Part shown: positions 51,345 to 61,889 of the stretch, piece after piece | Layout of the letters: each line of letters begins with the position of its first letter | Position numbering within the stretch: the stretch's first letter is position 1 | DNA from: Incurvaria masculella | Lineage: Eukaryota > Arthropoda > Insecta > Lepidoptera > Incurvariidae | Reading direction: 5' to 3' | NCBI GenBank assembly: GCA_946894095.1 | Contig: OX335644.1 | Location: forward strand, 21,681,595-21,745,594 | Length of the DNA stretch: 64,000 nt | Translations under genes and position numbers: made by a program | The notes under the pieces: model-generated | The model's input: the letters and a program-made list of their open reading frames with translations, nothing else | Databases searched by the model: none | What the model was told of the DNA's origin: nothing

Positions 51345-51739
51345 CTGCAAAAGACAGGACAAAATGGTAAGCTTTAGAGGAGGCCTTTGTCGAAGGACAA
51401 GCTGTAAAAGAAAAACCGGTTGCCGATATATATAATTAGTTAAGAAAAAATATGTTAAATTGCGAAGTCGAATTAGGTAAAATGTTAGATTATGAATGTT
51501 ATTTTAGTTACAGTAATAAAGGCTTATTATTATTGCTACCGACCAAGAATTAGCCATATCCTTTCATGATGATTATAAAGAAAATACTCATTCTCTTTCA
51601 TGTAAAACTTTTTTTAAAACGGCCGAAACATCCAAAGTTCCCTGTTCAATACTCTATACTTCACTGTCGTTAGGTTGCATCTGAATTCATTGCACTTTTA
51701 GAAAATCTCTTTTTTACCACTGAGAATTCTTCATATTCT

Positions 51740-52140
51740 TCATACCTTTCTGTATTCTACAATGGATTTACTATTTCTTAATTGTGTACAGATGATGTGT
51801 CGTCCGCATACTTCTTCGCTGCAGAGTTCGATGTCTGTAATATCGAGGCGATGTACTTCCAGCAGTATGAAAATCTCAACAATGGGAAAGAAGCACTCGT
51901 CGATTTTTTCGAGGTCTACAATAACGATCTTAGCACCGCTATTGGCGTGCTCAATCATGGTTTCACTTATCTCATCGGGTCTCGGCGTCGCCGATGCTGC
52001 TGTACCCATGAACCATCCTCTGGGGAGAGGATTCTTCTTGCAATTACGGTGTAACGGAACCTACGACATGAGTATCTTTGCGCGCCTGCAGCGCATCTGC
52101 GAGGATTGTTCCGATCTATTCCATGAGCCAGTTTTAGAAA
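51740..52140 (-). pseudogene. Coding-like remnant, unassigned
   Basis: Minus-strand frame with ISETMIEHANSGAKIVIVDL, EKIDECFFPIVEIFILLEV and RLDITDIELCSEEV. It ends without a recognisable domain and is bounded on one side by the MITE at 52143. Plus-strand frames overlap it. Similarity to any family is not evident. Confidence 0.25.
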
Positions 52141-52142
52141 TC

Positions 52143-52332
52143 CCGTAATCAATAATCAGGAATCCTGAGTATCGAAAACTGCTTTAATAGCGGTTTTCAA
52201 AGCGATTTTTTTCGAAGGAAATCCTTGATTAATTGAAATAGCATGTTCCGTAATTATTTCGTCAAGAAATAGCTTTGAAAACCGCTATAAAACCAGTTTT
52301 CACCACTCAGGATTGCTGATTCCTGATTACGG
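52143..52332. mobile_element. 190-bp MITE (CCGTAATCA ends)
   Basis: The ends are CCGTAATC and its complement. Inner arms GGAATCCTGAGT and TAGCGGTTTTCAAAGC are also inverted, so the whole element folds back. A half copy is at 2149-2275. Confidence 0.75.
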
Positions 52333-52339
52333 AATTCCA

Positions 52340-53107
52340 TATATTGGAATGCTATAATTTTTCGATTATAAATTTTGATATTCCACAGCACAACAGGGTT
52401 ATATTTACATTTTTTTTACTAACTCACTTAGCAAAAAGTTTGTTCATCGAACTCCACTTCGTAGGAGAAAACATTATAGGGTCAACGTTTTTTTTTTAAT
52501 AGCAAATTATTTCATTTATTCAACTTAATCAGGAAGATTTCTTCCAGATAAATCAACTAAATCGCAGCAAAGATTTTGTGAACGAAACCAACCCAACAAG
52601 AAACTGGTGGTTTTTATTTGCTTTACATCTTATGTCCTTGTGTATTGTATAAACGAAATAATATTTCAAATTTCAATCAACAAAACGCGCAAGGAATGTC
52701 GTTGGAGTAAGCAAGTGTACAAGCTTTTCCAATGATATTTTGATTAATTGCCAATGCATTGCATTGACATGTTTTCCCAATGATACCTTGTTTCAAACCT
52801 TATAAGATAAGTTCTATGGTATAAAGATAATTCAAATATTTTGAAGCACGTATCGAAGTGAATGTTTTTGTTCGGAAGATTTACATTTATATTCCGACAA
52901 AAAGTTTCTGTGCTCGGTAAAATTACATTCATATTTCGGATTTTAAATGTAGGGAATGTGATCTTGTCATCAACCCTGTGTGCACAACGTTTCATATTTA
53001 CAAGTGATAAAGCTGTTCTGAATGAAAAAATATTTCTGGACTTTCCATATCTTTTCCGTACAAAGCAGGTACGTCGCTTATACCAAAGATTGTAATATGT
53101 ATGTATG
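52340..53107. other. No supported gene
   Basis: AT-rich sequence. Short overlapping frames at 52744-53133 have no motif. I see nothing else. Confidence 0.3.
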
Positions 53108-53661
53108 TATAATCGACCGTGAAGCAAGGACAAATTAACTAAAGAAAGAGCCCATTAAAAATAACTATTTTACGAATATACTGCAAAACTGGATCCGAAC
53201 CATCAAAAGATAGCATTCGCGGTTATTGCGTTTACCAATTTCGCCACCTGCTTTATACCTATAGTTTGGAATTCTTCTAACAGTCTCTCCTCCCTTAATC
53301 AATGCCTCCTACAAACACAGTGCTGAAGATTATACATAAATATATTTATTTAACGCTTCATCTGTGTTGCGAATATTGACTGCAAATATTGAATATTCAA
53401 TATGTTAAGCTCAAATACAAAAATGAAAATGTAGGTATCCTACTGACACACTGTGTCAGTAGGAAGCATTGATAACGGGAGGAGGGCCTGTAACAGAATT
53501 CCAAATTATGGGTATAAAGCAGGTGGCGAAATCGATAGAGGCAATACCCGCGAATGTTACTTTTGCTGGTTCGGGTCCAGCCTTGCAGTATATTCGTAAA
53601 TTAGTTATTTTTACTGGGCTCTTTCTTTAAATAATGTGTCCTTGCTTCACTGTCGATTATA
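53108..53661. mobile_element. 554-bp foldback element with ~210-bp TIRs
   Basis: TATAATCGACCGTGAAGCAA at the left is mirrored at the right end. The arms continue through GAAAGAGCCCA, GATCCGAACCA, TTTCGCCACCTGCTTTATAC and TCCTCCC. Imperfect but long pairing; non-coding. Confidence 0.75.
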
Positions 53662-53900
53662 CACACATACATTTAACATTCCTCACATATATTTTCTTTT
53701 TTTCAAGCTGACAAAAAGTTGGTTAAACGTTTAGTAAGAAACAAAAGACTGTAGTTGTTAAACATTTACAGAAAGGGCTGCTTCACATCGGATTACTTCA
53801 AAGGGTGCCTAGAAACACTTATGCTGCAAAATGAGTTCGAACAGATCAAAACAGCGGTCAAGCATCTCAACGGAGCTGATCCTTGGTTTTAGGTAGCTTT

Positions 53901-54195
53901 TTAGGGTTCCGTATCCTAAGGGTGAAAACGGAACCCTATTACTAAACCTCGGCTGTTCGTCCGTCCGTCCGTCCGTCTGTCACAGGGCTCTATCTCATGA
54001 ACCGTAATAGGTAGGCAGCTGAAATTTTCACAGAGTGTGTATTGCATGCTATAGCAACAAATAGGTAAAATAAAAAAATAATAAAAATTAAAGGAGGGTC
54101 CCATAAAAAAACTTTTTTTGTGTTAAATTTTGTACGAGGGTACGGAACCCTTCGTGTGCGAGTCCTACTTGCACTTGGCCGGTTTTTTTTATGTA
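53901..54195 (-). mobile_element. GGGTTCCGT-family element, minus orientation
   Basis: Begins TTAGGGTTCCGTATCC, with GTCCGTCC run, 'ATCTCATGAACCGTAATAGG' and 'GCACTTGGCCGGTTTTTT' at its far end. It is the exact reverse of the plus copies. Confidence 0.7.
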
Positions 54196-54239
54196 TCACT
54201 ATAACCAAAAAAAAGAAGAAATTAAGGAAGAACATACCT

Positions 54240-54960
54240 ATCTGTCGGTGTATTTAGTAACATATTGCACCGTTTTATTCAAGGGATTTTTTGTTTTATT
54301 TCGATCCTTTTATTCAAAACTTCTTTACTTCTATCATTTATTTATTTCTCGTCAATTCTATTAAGTTTTACCACTCTTTAGATTCACAATCCAGTTAGCA
54401 ATTTATGGAATTATATTTAACAAGGTTTTTTGAAAACAGCTAATGACATATGTAAAAATGGTAAGAACCAAATGATCCTTGTAAATAAATCAATCTCTTA
54501 CACAAACCATATCGGTCTGTTACACTTTATATGCATCAGCTGCCGAATATGAATCATTTTCGTCAATTTATGTATTGCTATGGTGAATATTTCGCCGTAG
54601 TCATAAGACCAAAAGGAATTAAATATCGAATTTCAAAATATTTATCGTTTATTTACAAAATCGTTTTGTTCTCTTTGCTATTTTAAAACGTATCTAAAAC
54701 ATATTTTTTTTCATTTAGGCTTCATAATATTAGATATAAACATCAGTCAAATTGAGTGAACTATTTTAGAACGCTAGATGAATCTTGGGAAACTGTATAT
54801 AATGTTTTGTTTTACCATAAAAAATATATTATACATGTTTTATTTCCACATATATTTGATATAAATGATATAAGGAAAAAAATCTATATGTATGCCCACA
54901 ACACATCGATTCAGGTGCGTCACGGCATAGATTAAACAGGAAGGAATAGATTGCTAACAT
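54240..54960. other. No supported gene
   Basis: AT-rich, no repeats with partners elsewhere in the window and no coding signal. Confidence 0.3.
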
Positions 54961-54965
54961 CATAC

Positions 54966-55184
54966 CAGTGTTGAATCGGGATAATAAAAGTCTACAGGTG
55001 GCGTTGCAATTCACATATCATAATACATTTAATGGAAACCAATGAATTTCAATGGCATTTTCTATTTAAAATTTAACGGTTTCATCACGTCCACTAGGCA
55101 AAGTTTGGAATCAAGCTTAGTTTAATGACGGTATAACTAGTTCTGGCAGTGACGGGAGATGGCGCTGGTTAGAAATGTCTACTA
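54966..55184. repeat. Dispersed repeat, copy 1 (partner at 57326)
   Basis: ACAGGTGGCGTT, AAACCAATGAAT, AAGCTTAGTTTAATGA and AGTTCTGGCAGTGACGGGAG occur in the same order at 57326-57582. The two copies differ by substitutions and an indel. Confidence 0.7.
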
Positions 55185-55338
55185 GCGAACATTAGCAATT
55201 TCCGCAGTTCACGTTGCAACCTGTGTATATCGAAAAAAGATCTACCCTCTTGCATGCAGGACAAGTGTTGTCGTGTTCATGTCAATAGGTGGTCATGTGA
55301 TTTGGATGAAATAGATTACTTTGCGTGTTTGCAATATT

Positions 55339-55414
55339 CTATGGTTTCTTGGTGGAATCGTTGCTACCGCTCTGGCTGTCATCCCTGGAAGACCCTGGGC
55401 TTGAAGATCTCGAA
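55339..55414 (-). CDS. Candidate host terminal exon (Ser-rich C-terminus)
   Basis: The polypyrimidine acceptor TTTTTTTTTCTTTTCAG precedes one base and then codons SRSSSPGSSRDDSQSGSN, DSTKKP and TAG (55339-55341). The one-base entry matches the two-base exit of the exon at 58390-58558; joined, the junction codon is Arg. Both are Ser/Arg/Asp-rich, so they probably encode the C-terminus of one host protein. Confidence 0.55.
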
Positions 55415-55652
55415 CTGAAAAGAAAAAAAAAGATGTTTGATCTGTTGGTTTTGTTTGAATGATCACATGGAAAGGATTTGCATTGAAAAGAGACATGTCG
55501 GTTTCGAGAATTACCCGAGCTGAAGTATTAAAGGGGTCTCTACGAGCATCTAGATGCCGCGGCCGTCACAGTTGGCCGTCGCTGCTGCAACTCCCCAAAG
55601 TAGGAAGTTGCAAACTATACCTGTTTCGCTAAAATACTAAGCGGTTAATCAT

Positions 55653-55927
55653 AAAAACCGGCCAAGTGCGACTGGGCCACGCACACGAAGGGTTTCCGAA
55701 TGATAGTACAAAATTTAACAGAAATGTGTTTTTTGTATGACCCTTTAATTTTTTATTTTATTTTACCTATTTGTTGTTATAGCGGCAAAATACATACACA
55801 CTCTGTGAAAATTTCAGCTGCCTATTACGGTTCATGAAATAGAGCCTTATGACAGACAGACGGACGGACAGCGGAGGCTTAGTAATAGGGTTTTGTTGGC
55901 ACCCTTTGGGTACGGAACCCTAAAAAC
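55653..55927 (+). mobile_element. Complete GGGTTCCGT-family element
   Basis: AAACCGGCCAAGTGCGACTG at the left, 'CCTATTTGTTGTTATAGCGG' in the middle, GGGTACGGAACCCTAAAAA at the right. Confidence 0.7.
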
Positions 55928-56027
55928 ATTCGTCAGGTCATTCATCGGGTAATTTTAAATATTTTTTTTTCTTGTTTACCAACAGTGAGATACATATTTA
56001 TATAAATGTAGTTTAGAAAGGAAGACA

Positions 56028-56255
56028 GGGGGTCCATTCAGAGCAAGAGTGAGTTCGAGTTCGGGAGTGAGTTAACCTAAAAATAGCTGGGAAATATATT
56101 ATTATTTAAATAACGGAACCGTTATTTATACTTCCAACGTATTTACGGGACAAACCAGATTTTTACCTAACTGGAATGATGTTTTAGAAGTTTAAAAAAG
56201 TGAGTTGATATTTAGTTGCGAATTCGAACTCACTCTTACTCTGAATGGACCCCCC
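56028..56255. mobile_element. 228-bp MITE with ~36-bp TIRs
   Basis: GGGGGTCCATTCAGAGCAAG is mirrored by the right end, and the similarity runs on through AGTGAGTTCGARTTCG. The interior is AT-rich. Confidence 0.8.
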
Positions 56256-56320
56256 GAAGTATTCACTAATTAAATAGCTTGGTTTATTATGGTAAAAGTC
56301 AGTAATGTGCTAATGTTTAG

Positions 56321-56402
56321 TGGCATTTCGTACCATGATAACCGGTTTTCAGTTCACTTGGCCGAATAACGGGTCGTTTGACCGCATGGTACGAAATGGA
56401 AC
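56321..56402. repeat. Short inverted-repeat element
   Basis: CATTTCGTACCATG and its complement CATGGTACGAAATG flank about 50 bp. Possibly a very small MITE. Confidence 0.6.
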
Positions 56403-56584
56403 TAATTGTCAAATTTAATCACTAACTGGCTCACCCGGCGAGTTAATTTACGTTGGAAATCCCCAAGGAAACAACATGGCGTCTTGTGACTTCACTACGT
56501 CCGATAAGTAATACTTATCAGTAGAGCCTATCGGCAATATGTGTGGAGACTGTGCAGCTATAATGCATTGCCGCGCGCCCGTTG

Positions 56585-56614
56585 GGTTAGGTTAGGTTAG
56601 GTTAGGTTAGGTTA
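56585..56614 (+). repeat. Interstitial telomeric tract, (GGTTA)6
   Basis: Six perfect copies of the insect telomere motif TTAGG in the middle of ordinary sequence. A shorter tract is at 5331-5349. Confidence 0.95.
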
Positions 56615-56621
56615 TATAGCC

Positions 56622-56875
56622 CATATATCAAGGCCCTGGTACTAGCCAAATCGCAAAGTTAGTCGAGGCACCCCAAGTTAACTAACTAAGTCTGACGATT
56701 ATAAGTCTCATTCTTACAATATATGATTCCTTGTCTAGGAATCAACCTATTTTCGTTAATGTATGTTTCCTTTTTCTATACAAAATACATTGCGGAAACG
56801 GTGTCCATTTCCGAACTTTTTTGACTAAATGTAGAAATCTAAAAGCAAATGGAATTTTTTTGTTTATGCATATAT
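56622..56875. repeat. Dispersed repeat, copy 2 (partner at 49190)
   Basis: CAAGGCCCTGGTACTAGCCA, GGAAACGGTGTCCATTTCCG and AAATGTAGAAATCTAAAA correspond to 49190-49390; this copy is longer by internal insertions. Confidence 0.6.
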
Positions 56876-57325
56876 GCTGTTTTTGCTTATATCTATAAAT
56901 CGAATTACTTTCAGATTTCTAATGAGAAAAATCAACTTTATTATTTTTATTATTATTTAAATAAATGATGGAATCAAAAACTATTAACAATCCATTATCA
57001 GTCTGGAGTTCTATTTGGATTTGCTGAAGCGTTTCTCTACATATTATTACATTTGTTAAAAAGTGCATTTGTATGGCGCGAGTAGTTGGCTAGTCCTAGC
57101 GCCTTAAGCACTCGGTAAGGGCTGTAAATTTTAATATTATTATTTATGATAAGTAATTTAATGATACCGCTTACATGCCACGGTTGTTGGTCTATGTACA
57201 TACTATCCAAGGGTTTTGAAAACCAGGTTCAGGGATGGTCATAGAGCTTCAGAGGCGGCAGGTGATGGCAGGCATTCTGCACGGTAGACTAAAGAAGAAG
57301 GGTTCGACTGCTTACGTCACGCTAT

Positions 57326-57582
57326 TGTTGAAAAGGAAAAATAAAAGTCCACAGGTGGCGTTTCAATCCACATTTCAGAATACATTGAATAGAAACCAAT
57401 GAATATCAATGATATTTATATACACCATGCCACTCGCCATATCATTACTTAATTTATATTCAAAATATGATGTTTTCATCACGTCTATCTACTAGGTAAA
57501 CATTTTCATCAATCAAGCTTAGTTTAATGATGGTGTAACTAGTTCTGGCAGTGACGGGAGATGGCGCTGGTTAGAAATGTAA
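57326..57582. repeat. Dispersed repeat, copy 2 (partner at 54966)
   Basis: Ends with AGTTCTGGCAGTGACGGGAGA and TGGCGCTGGTTAGAAATGT, the best conserved part of the pair. Confidence 0.7.
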
Positions 57583-57937
57583 AAAGTACCAGCAAAAATA
57601 AGTAGTTTTCGGTGAGTTTTGTACGTCATACGGTAGCAGTGTATTCCTACTATCAGTCATGTGACAACGCAACGCCCTGGTGCGGTTGTTTCTGGCAACA
57701 CGGTCACAATTCCCGATTGGTGGTTGAATCGTGTTTATTGGATCCTGCTGTTGTCCGTCTATGAAGTGCAATAGAGCTCACGCTGGTGGCGCCGCCATGT
57801 ATTCGTATTTATGGATCAGAAAATCTTACTCGATCATTCGAACTCCTACGCATTATGCCCCGTCCACATGGTAGAGTAAGCGGTAGAGTAGATACTTACT
57901 ATTTAGCCCCATTAACTCTACTCTACCGTTTTCTATT

Positions 57938-58357
57938 TAGGGTTCCGTTCCCCAAAGGGTGAAAACGGAACCCTATTACTAAGCTTCCGCTGTCCGTCCG
58001 TCCGTCCGTCCATCCGTCCGTCTGTCACAGGGCTGTATCTCATCAACCGTAATCGGTAGGCAGCTGAATTTTTCACAGATTGTGTATTAATTTTGTCGCT
58101 ATCAACCTTCGTGTGCGCGTCGGACTCGTACACGAAGGGTTCCGTACCACCGTACAAGATTTAACACAAAAAAGTAACGTTTTTTGTATGCCCCTCCCCC
58201 TTACCTATTTGTTGTTACAGCGGCAAAATAAATACACACTGTGAAAATTTCAGCTGTCCATCTGTTACGGTTACTGATCAAACGGACGGACCGACGGACG
58301 GACAGCAAAGGCTTAGTAATAGGTTTCCGTTGGCATCCTTTGGGTACGGAACCCTAA
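57938..58357. mobile_element. Two GGGTTCCGT elements, head to head
   Basis: A minus copy (57938-58100) meets a plus copy (58115-58357) at the shared 'CGGACTCGTACACGAAGGG' module. The arrangement mirrors 1136-1492. Confidence 0.7.
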
Positions 58358-58389
58358 AAATAAATCGCCGTAGTAAAATGTCTCCTCAC

Positions 58390-58558
58390 CGTGGACTCGG
58401 CGAGCGGCGGGTATCGCCCTCTTCGTCCGAGTCCCGCTGCGACTGGTTTGGCCCGGGGCTGTCTTCCTTCCTGGAGGAGCTGCCGGGAGGGTTGTTCCAC
58501 GGTTCTGCGGAGGCCGCGGAGCTGAAAGAGGAGGATATGTCCGGGCTGAAGCCGCTAT
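58390..58558 (-). CDS. Candidate host exon (Ser/Asp/Arg-rich)
   Basis: On the minus strand the acceptor AATTGCTTTTCAG leads to 169 nt: two bases, 55 codons, two bases; the donor is CG|GTGAGG. The peptide has SGFSPDISSSFSSAASAEPW, SSSRKEDSPGPNQSQRDSDE and EGDTRRSPSP, a disordered regulatory linker with SR/SP sites. GC-rich codons stand out from AT-rich flanks. It shares entry and exit phase with 14093-14222. The gene is not identified. Confidence 0.65.
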
Positions 58559-58579
58559 CTGAAAAGCAATTGTATTAAA

Positions 58580-59515
58580 TTTTATTATTTATTAATGTTG
58601 CGGCTCTTAGCTCAGGGGCTGAACCGGCGTAAGATGTGAGAATATGTGTGAGGGATTTCGATAAATTCTGCACTAATCTAAATGCTCAAATGTTTTAATA
58701 GGTTTCTTTTAAAATAATGGATTCTGTAATATATTGTAAAAACGTACGTCTGTATGTTTTTTTGCCTTTTAGATTGAAAAATATTGGTTGATAGGAATAA
58801 TTTGTTTTTCTTTACTGGCAATTTTGGTTTTTTATTTTAACTGAAAAATACAGATATTTACATAAACATAAAAATAAATTTATGAGTGATTAAAAATGTT
58901 TGATTTAGCTCTGACCAGTTTTAGGGTAAGAGAATTTTAGGACAAAGAGTGGATTTCTTAAAATCAGACCCCGTTGACTTCACGACAGTCTACGGCCGTG
59001 TGGGTATACGCCGAGGTCTACGCGTAATGTTTCACGCCTCAGTTTTTTTAATTATAATTTAGTAATTTGCGTATATAGGTTGACGTTGTAAAGTATGCAT
59101 GTAGACCCAGTCATGAATTAAAAATATTAACTTTATTATAGGCTAAAAAAATGTTTCAGTACTTTTATATAATGATGAGTAGGTATCGTTTTCGAATAAA
59201 TAAATAAAATTTAATATTTACTACATTTCCAATGGAACGCCTCCGTTATCAATAAACAAAGTATGAATAGGATTCCTGTATATGATACCTGGAGCCAACT
59301 GATGCGATACTACAATTCGGGTGTGTAGTGTGTCTATCCGTGCTCAGTAATCAGTCGAGAAAACAGCCTTTATATTGGGAGTCAAGTCGCTTTTCTAGAC
59401 GTCATTGAAATACCGTGCTCCGGATATTTCGCCGTGATAATAGCTTTTTTTCTCGACTGAAGTACTCCTGAAGTACTACTGAAGCACGGGATTCCAAGAA
59501 TTTGAGCGGCTCGTA
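58580..59515. other. No supported gene
   Basis: AT-rich, probably intronic relative to the exon at 58390-58558. Confidence 0.3.
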
Positions 59516-59916
59516 GCCTAGTGGCGCGGGGACTGGCCTAGCGTACCAGAGGCCCGGGTTCAATACCAACTTGCACCACTGTCTTTCTCTTTCAGAGTTC
59601 GATAAGTGCATTTCGTCACGAATGCGAGCTGCTCCATGGTTCGGAATCCATGTAAAACTGTAGGTCCCCTTCCCCTACTAGGTGGTAGGGTTTAAGCCCG
59701 CCCGGGTTGGTACCATCGCATTGGATGAAAAGATGGTCGAAGCGGCAATGAAAAATTGTCCGTGTTTTCCATCCAGTTCAATGTAGCCGTGCTCATAAAG
59801 GGAAGGTCCTCGCATGGCACTTAATTCCTTCGGGAATGTGGTGTATTGGGCTAATATCATAACGGTAGTTGTGTGGTATTGGCCATCCATGTCAGGTCGC
59901 ATTAAAAAAAAAAAAG
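59516..59916 (+). mobile_element. tRNA-derived SINE, near full length (~400 bp)
   Basis: Head GCGGCTCGTAGCCTAGTGG (A-box) and GGGTTCAATACC (B-box-like), then the body with 'TTCGATAAGTGCATTTCGTC', 'CCCCTACTAGGTGGTAGGG', 'AATGTAGCCGTGCTCATAAA' and 'GAATGTGGTGTATTGGGC', ending in an A12 tail. It defines the module order for the family. Confidence 0.8.
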
Positions 59917-60000
59917 AATAGACCTACTGAACCCTCGTCATTATACATACGAATTTGAAGTCAAAATAGTTTTGTCAGTAATTTCATGCAACACGTTTTT

Positions 60001-60275
60001 TTAGGGTTCCGTACAACATTACCGTTCGGTCCGCGGGTTCCGTGACAACGGAACCCTATTACTAAGCCTCCGCTGTCCGTCCGTCCGTCCGTTCGCTGGC
60101 AGGGCTGTATCTCATAAACCGTTACAGGTAAACAGCTGAAATTTTCACAGAGTGTGTATTTATTTTGCCGCTATAACAACAAATAGGTAAAATAAATAAA
60201 ATATAAAAATTAAAGAGGTGCCCCATACAAAAACCTTTTTTTTGTGTTAATCTTGTATGATGGTACGGAACCCTT
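60001..60275 (-). mobile_element. GGGTTCCGT-family element, minus orientation
   Basis: GGGTTCCGTACAACATTACC start, GTCCGTCCGTCC run, 'ACAACAAATAGGTAAAATAA', and GGTACGGAACCCTTCG near the end; the far module is lost. Confidence 0.65.
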
Positions 60276-60289
60276 CGAAAACAACAATA

Positions 60290-61560
60290 CAAAATGTAGC
60301 AATTAAGGGAATTATGAGGTGATAAAGTTCCATACAATGTCTCGTGCCTTTTTCCTTAGGGCTGATTTTTCAATTGTCTAATAATCAGACAGATAACTAT
60401 TTAACAAATTTATTTACGCATCTGCTTATCCATCCGTTATAGTAAGTTCATGTTTTTATTAGTAAAATTATAGTCTGTTTATTGTGATAACAGATACAAC
60501 TCTCCGGCAATGACTATCCGTCTTTTGATAAATGTGAATTTATACTATCAGAGCGAGAAGTACTATCTCGGGATTTAAAAATCGCCCCTTAGTCAAATTA
60601 AGAAATATGGAACTTGATCATATCAGGTTGCACCCTTAGATTTCTTTTCCATCTAAGGTTGCACCTGAAAAACAAATCACACACTGTGGGTAACCCACAA
60701 ACTTATTTTTTCTGGGATATCTTCCGACACCATAGATGACACCAACATGCACGTTTGCCTCACCTGAATTCCCCATCGCTTGGGAATATTAATTTTTTTA
60801 GAGAAAACAGTAGGATAAGGATTCGAGACGTTGCTTTCCGTGCGCCACCGAACACAATCTCCGAAATCGACTGAAAGGATTCACGGAATTGACGATTTTA
60901 GACTGATAACACACGCGCAATATTGACATACAATGTACTAGATTGTCGCACACAGGATATTTTCAACGACGTACGGACGCTAAGCCTTTGTCGTGCGATA
61001 TTTGTTAAATTGTAGTTTTTTGAACACCTATTTATAGCAGATGCAAAAAGATAACTTATTATTAAAAATATGCGTTTGAAAGAGCAACTCTTACATAAAG
61101 ACCCCATACCTTTTGTTTTTTATTAGAACTTTTAGATTTTTGTAAAAAAATATCTGAACATGTCTATTTTCTTGAAAACAGCTTAACTTTGTGCAAGTTT
61201 AACGAGTAGATCCAGTTAAAAAAGTGACAATATTTGTATTTCCTTAGGTTGGTTATATCCTCGACTGTGACCCCATACCTCGAAACTGGCAAAATTTTAA
61301 AATATTTCATTCAAATCAATTTACCAACTTAAATGTAGCGCGCGGCGTCAAATTTTCATACAAATGTTCATACATATTACGCGCACAGCGAGCGCGTCTT
61401 CAGTCTCGTCCCGACGGAGCTGCCGCGCGGACGTATGCGACGTGGGGTCTGTGGATATTTTGCTTGTACTTACGACCTTTCGTTTTGAAAAGGATTTCAC
61501 ATGGGTGTAACGCACAATAAGAAGTCTGGCAAGAAGCGTGCTCTATGTTATTTTACTATA
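60290..61560. other. No supported gene
   Basis: AT-rich with one GC/CpG-rich patch (61335-61450) that has GCGCGCGGCG and GCGCACAGCGAGCGCG; it could be an old promoter or repeat, but nothing ties it to a gene. Confidence 0.3.
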
Positions 61561-61570
61561 ATTATTGCGT

Positions 61571-61602
61571 GATAACTTGATTTGAATAGAATTCAAGTTA
61601 TC
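61571..61602. repeat. 10-bp perfect hairpin
   Basis: GATAACTTGA, 12-base loop, TCAAGTTATC. Confidence 0.6.
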
Positions 61603-61839
61603 AGTTAAACGTTATATCTGTGCCTCAATGAGATTGGAAGGTGCAAGGCGTAGCCTTAAGGGAATCGTTACCCTATCAATTCCCCTTACCATATCACACT
61701 ACCGGTGTTAACACTTTTGCATATTGACAAAATCTACTTCTGTATGTTTTAATTTTTTTATTGGAAAACATTAGATCGTTTGGTCTTTATTTTTCCCGGT
61801 TTTTCAGGATTATAATAAATACATACGGACATAGACTGA

Positions 61840-61880
61840 AGCGGGATGAAGCTTTCTTAAGGTGCTTTCTTCATCCCGCT
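61840..61880. repeat. 12-bp perfect hairpin
   Basis: AGCGGGATGAAG and CTTCATCCCGCT flank a 17-base loop. GC-rich stem in AT-rich sequence. Confidence 0.6.
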
Positions 61881-61889
61881 CAACTCCCC

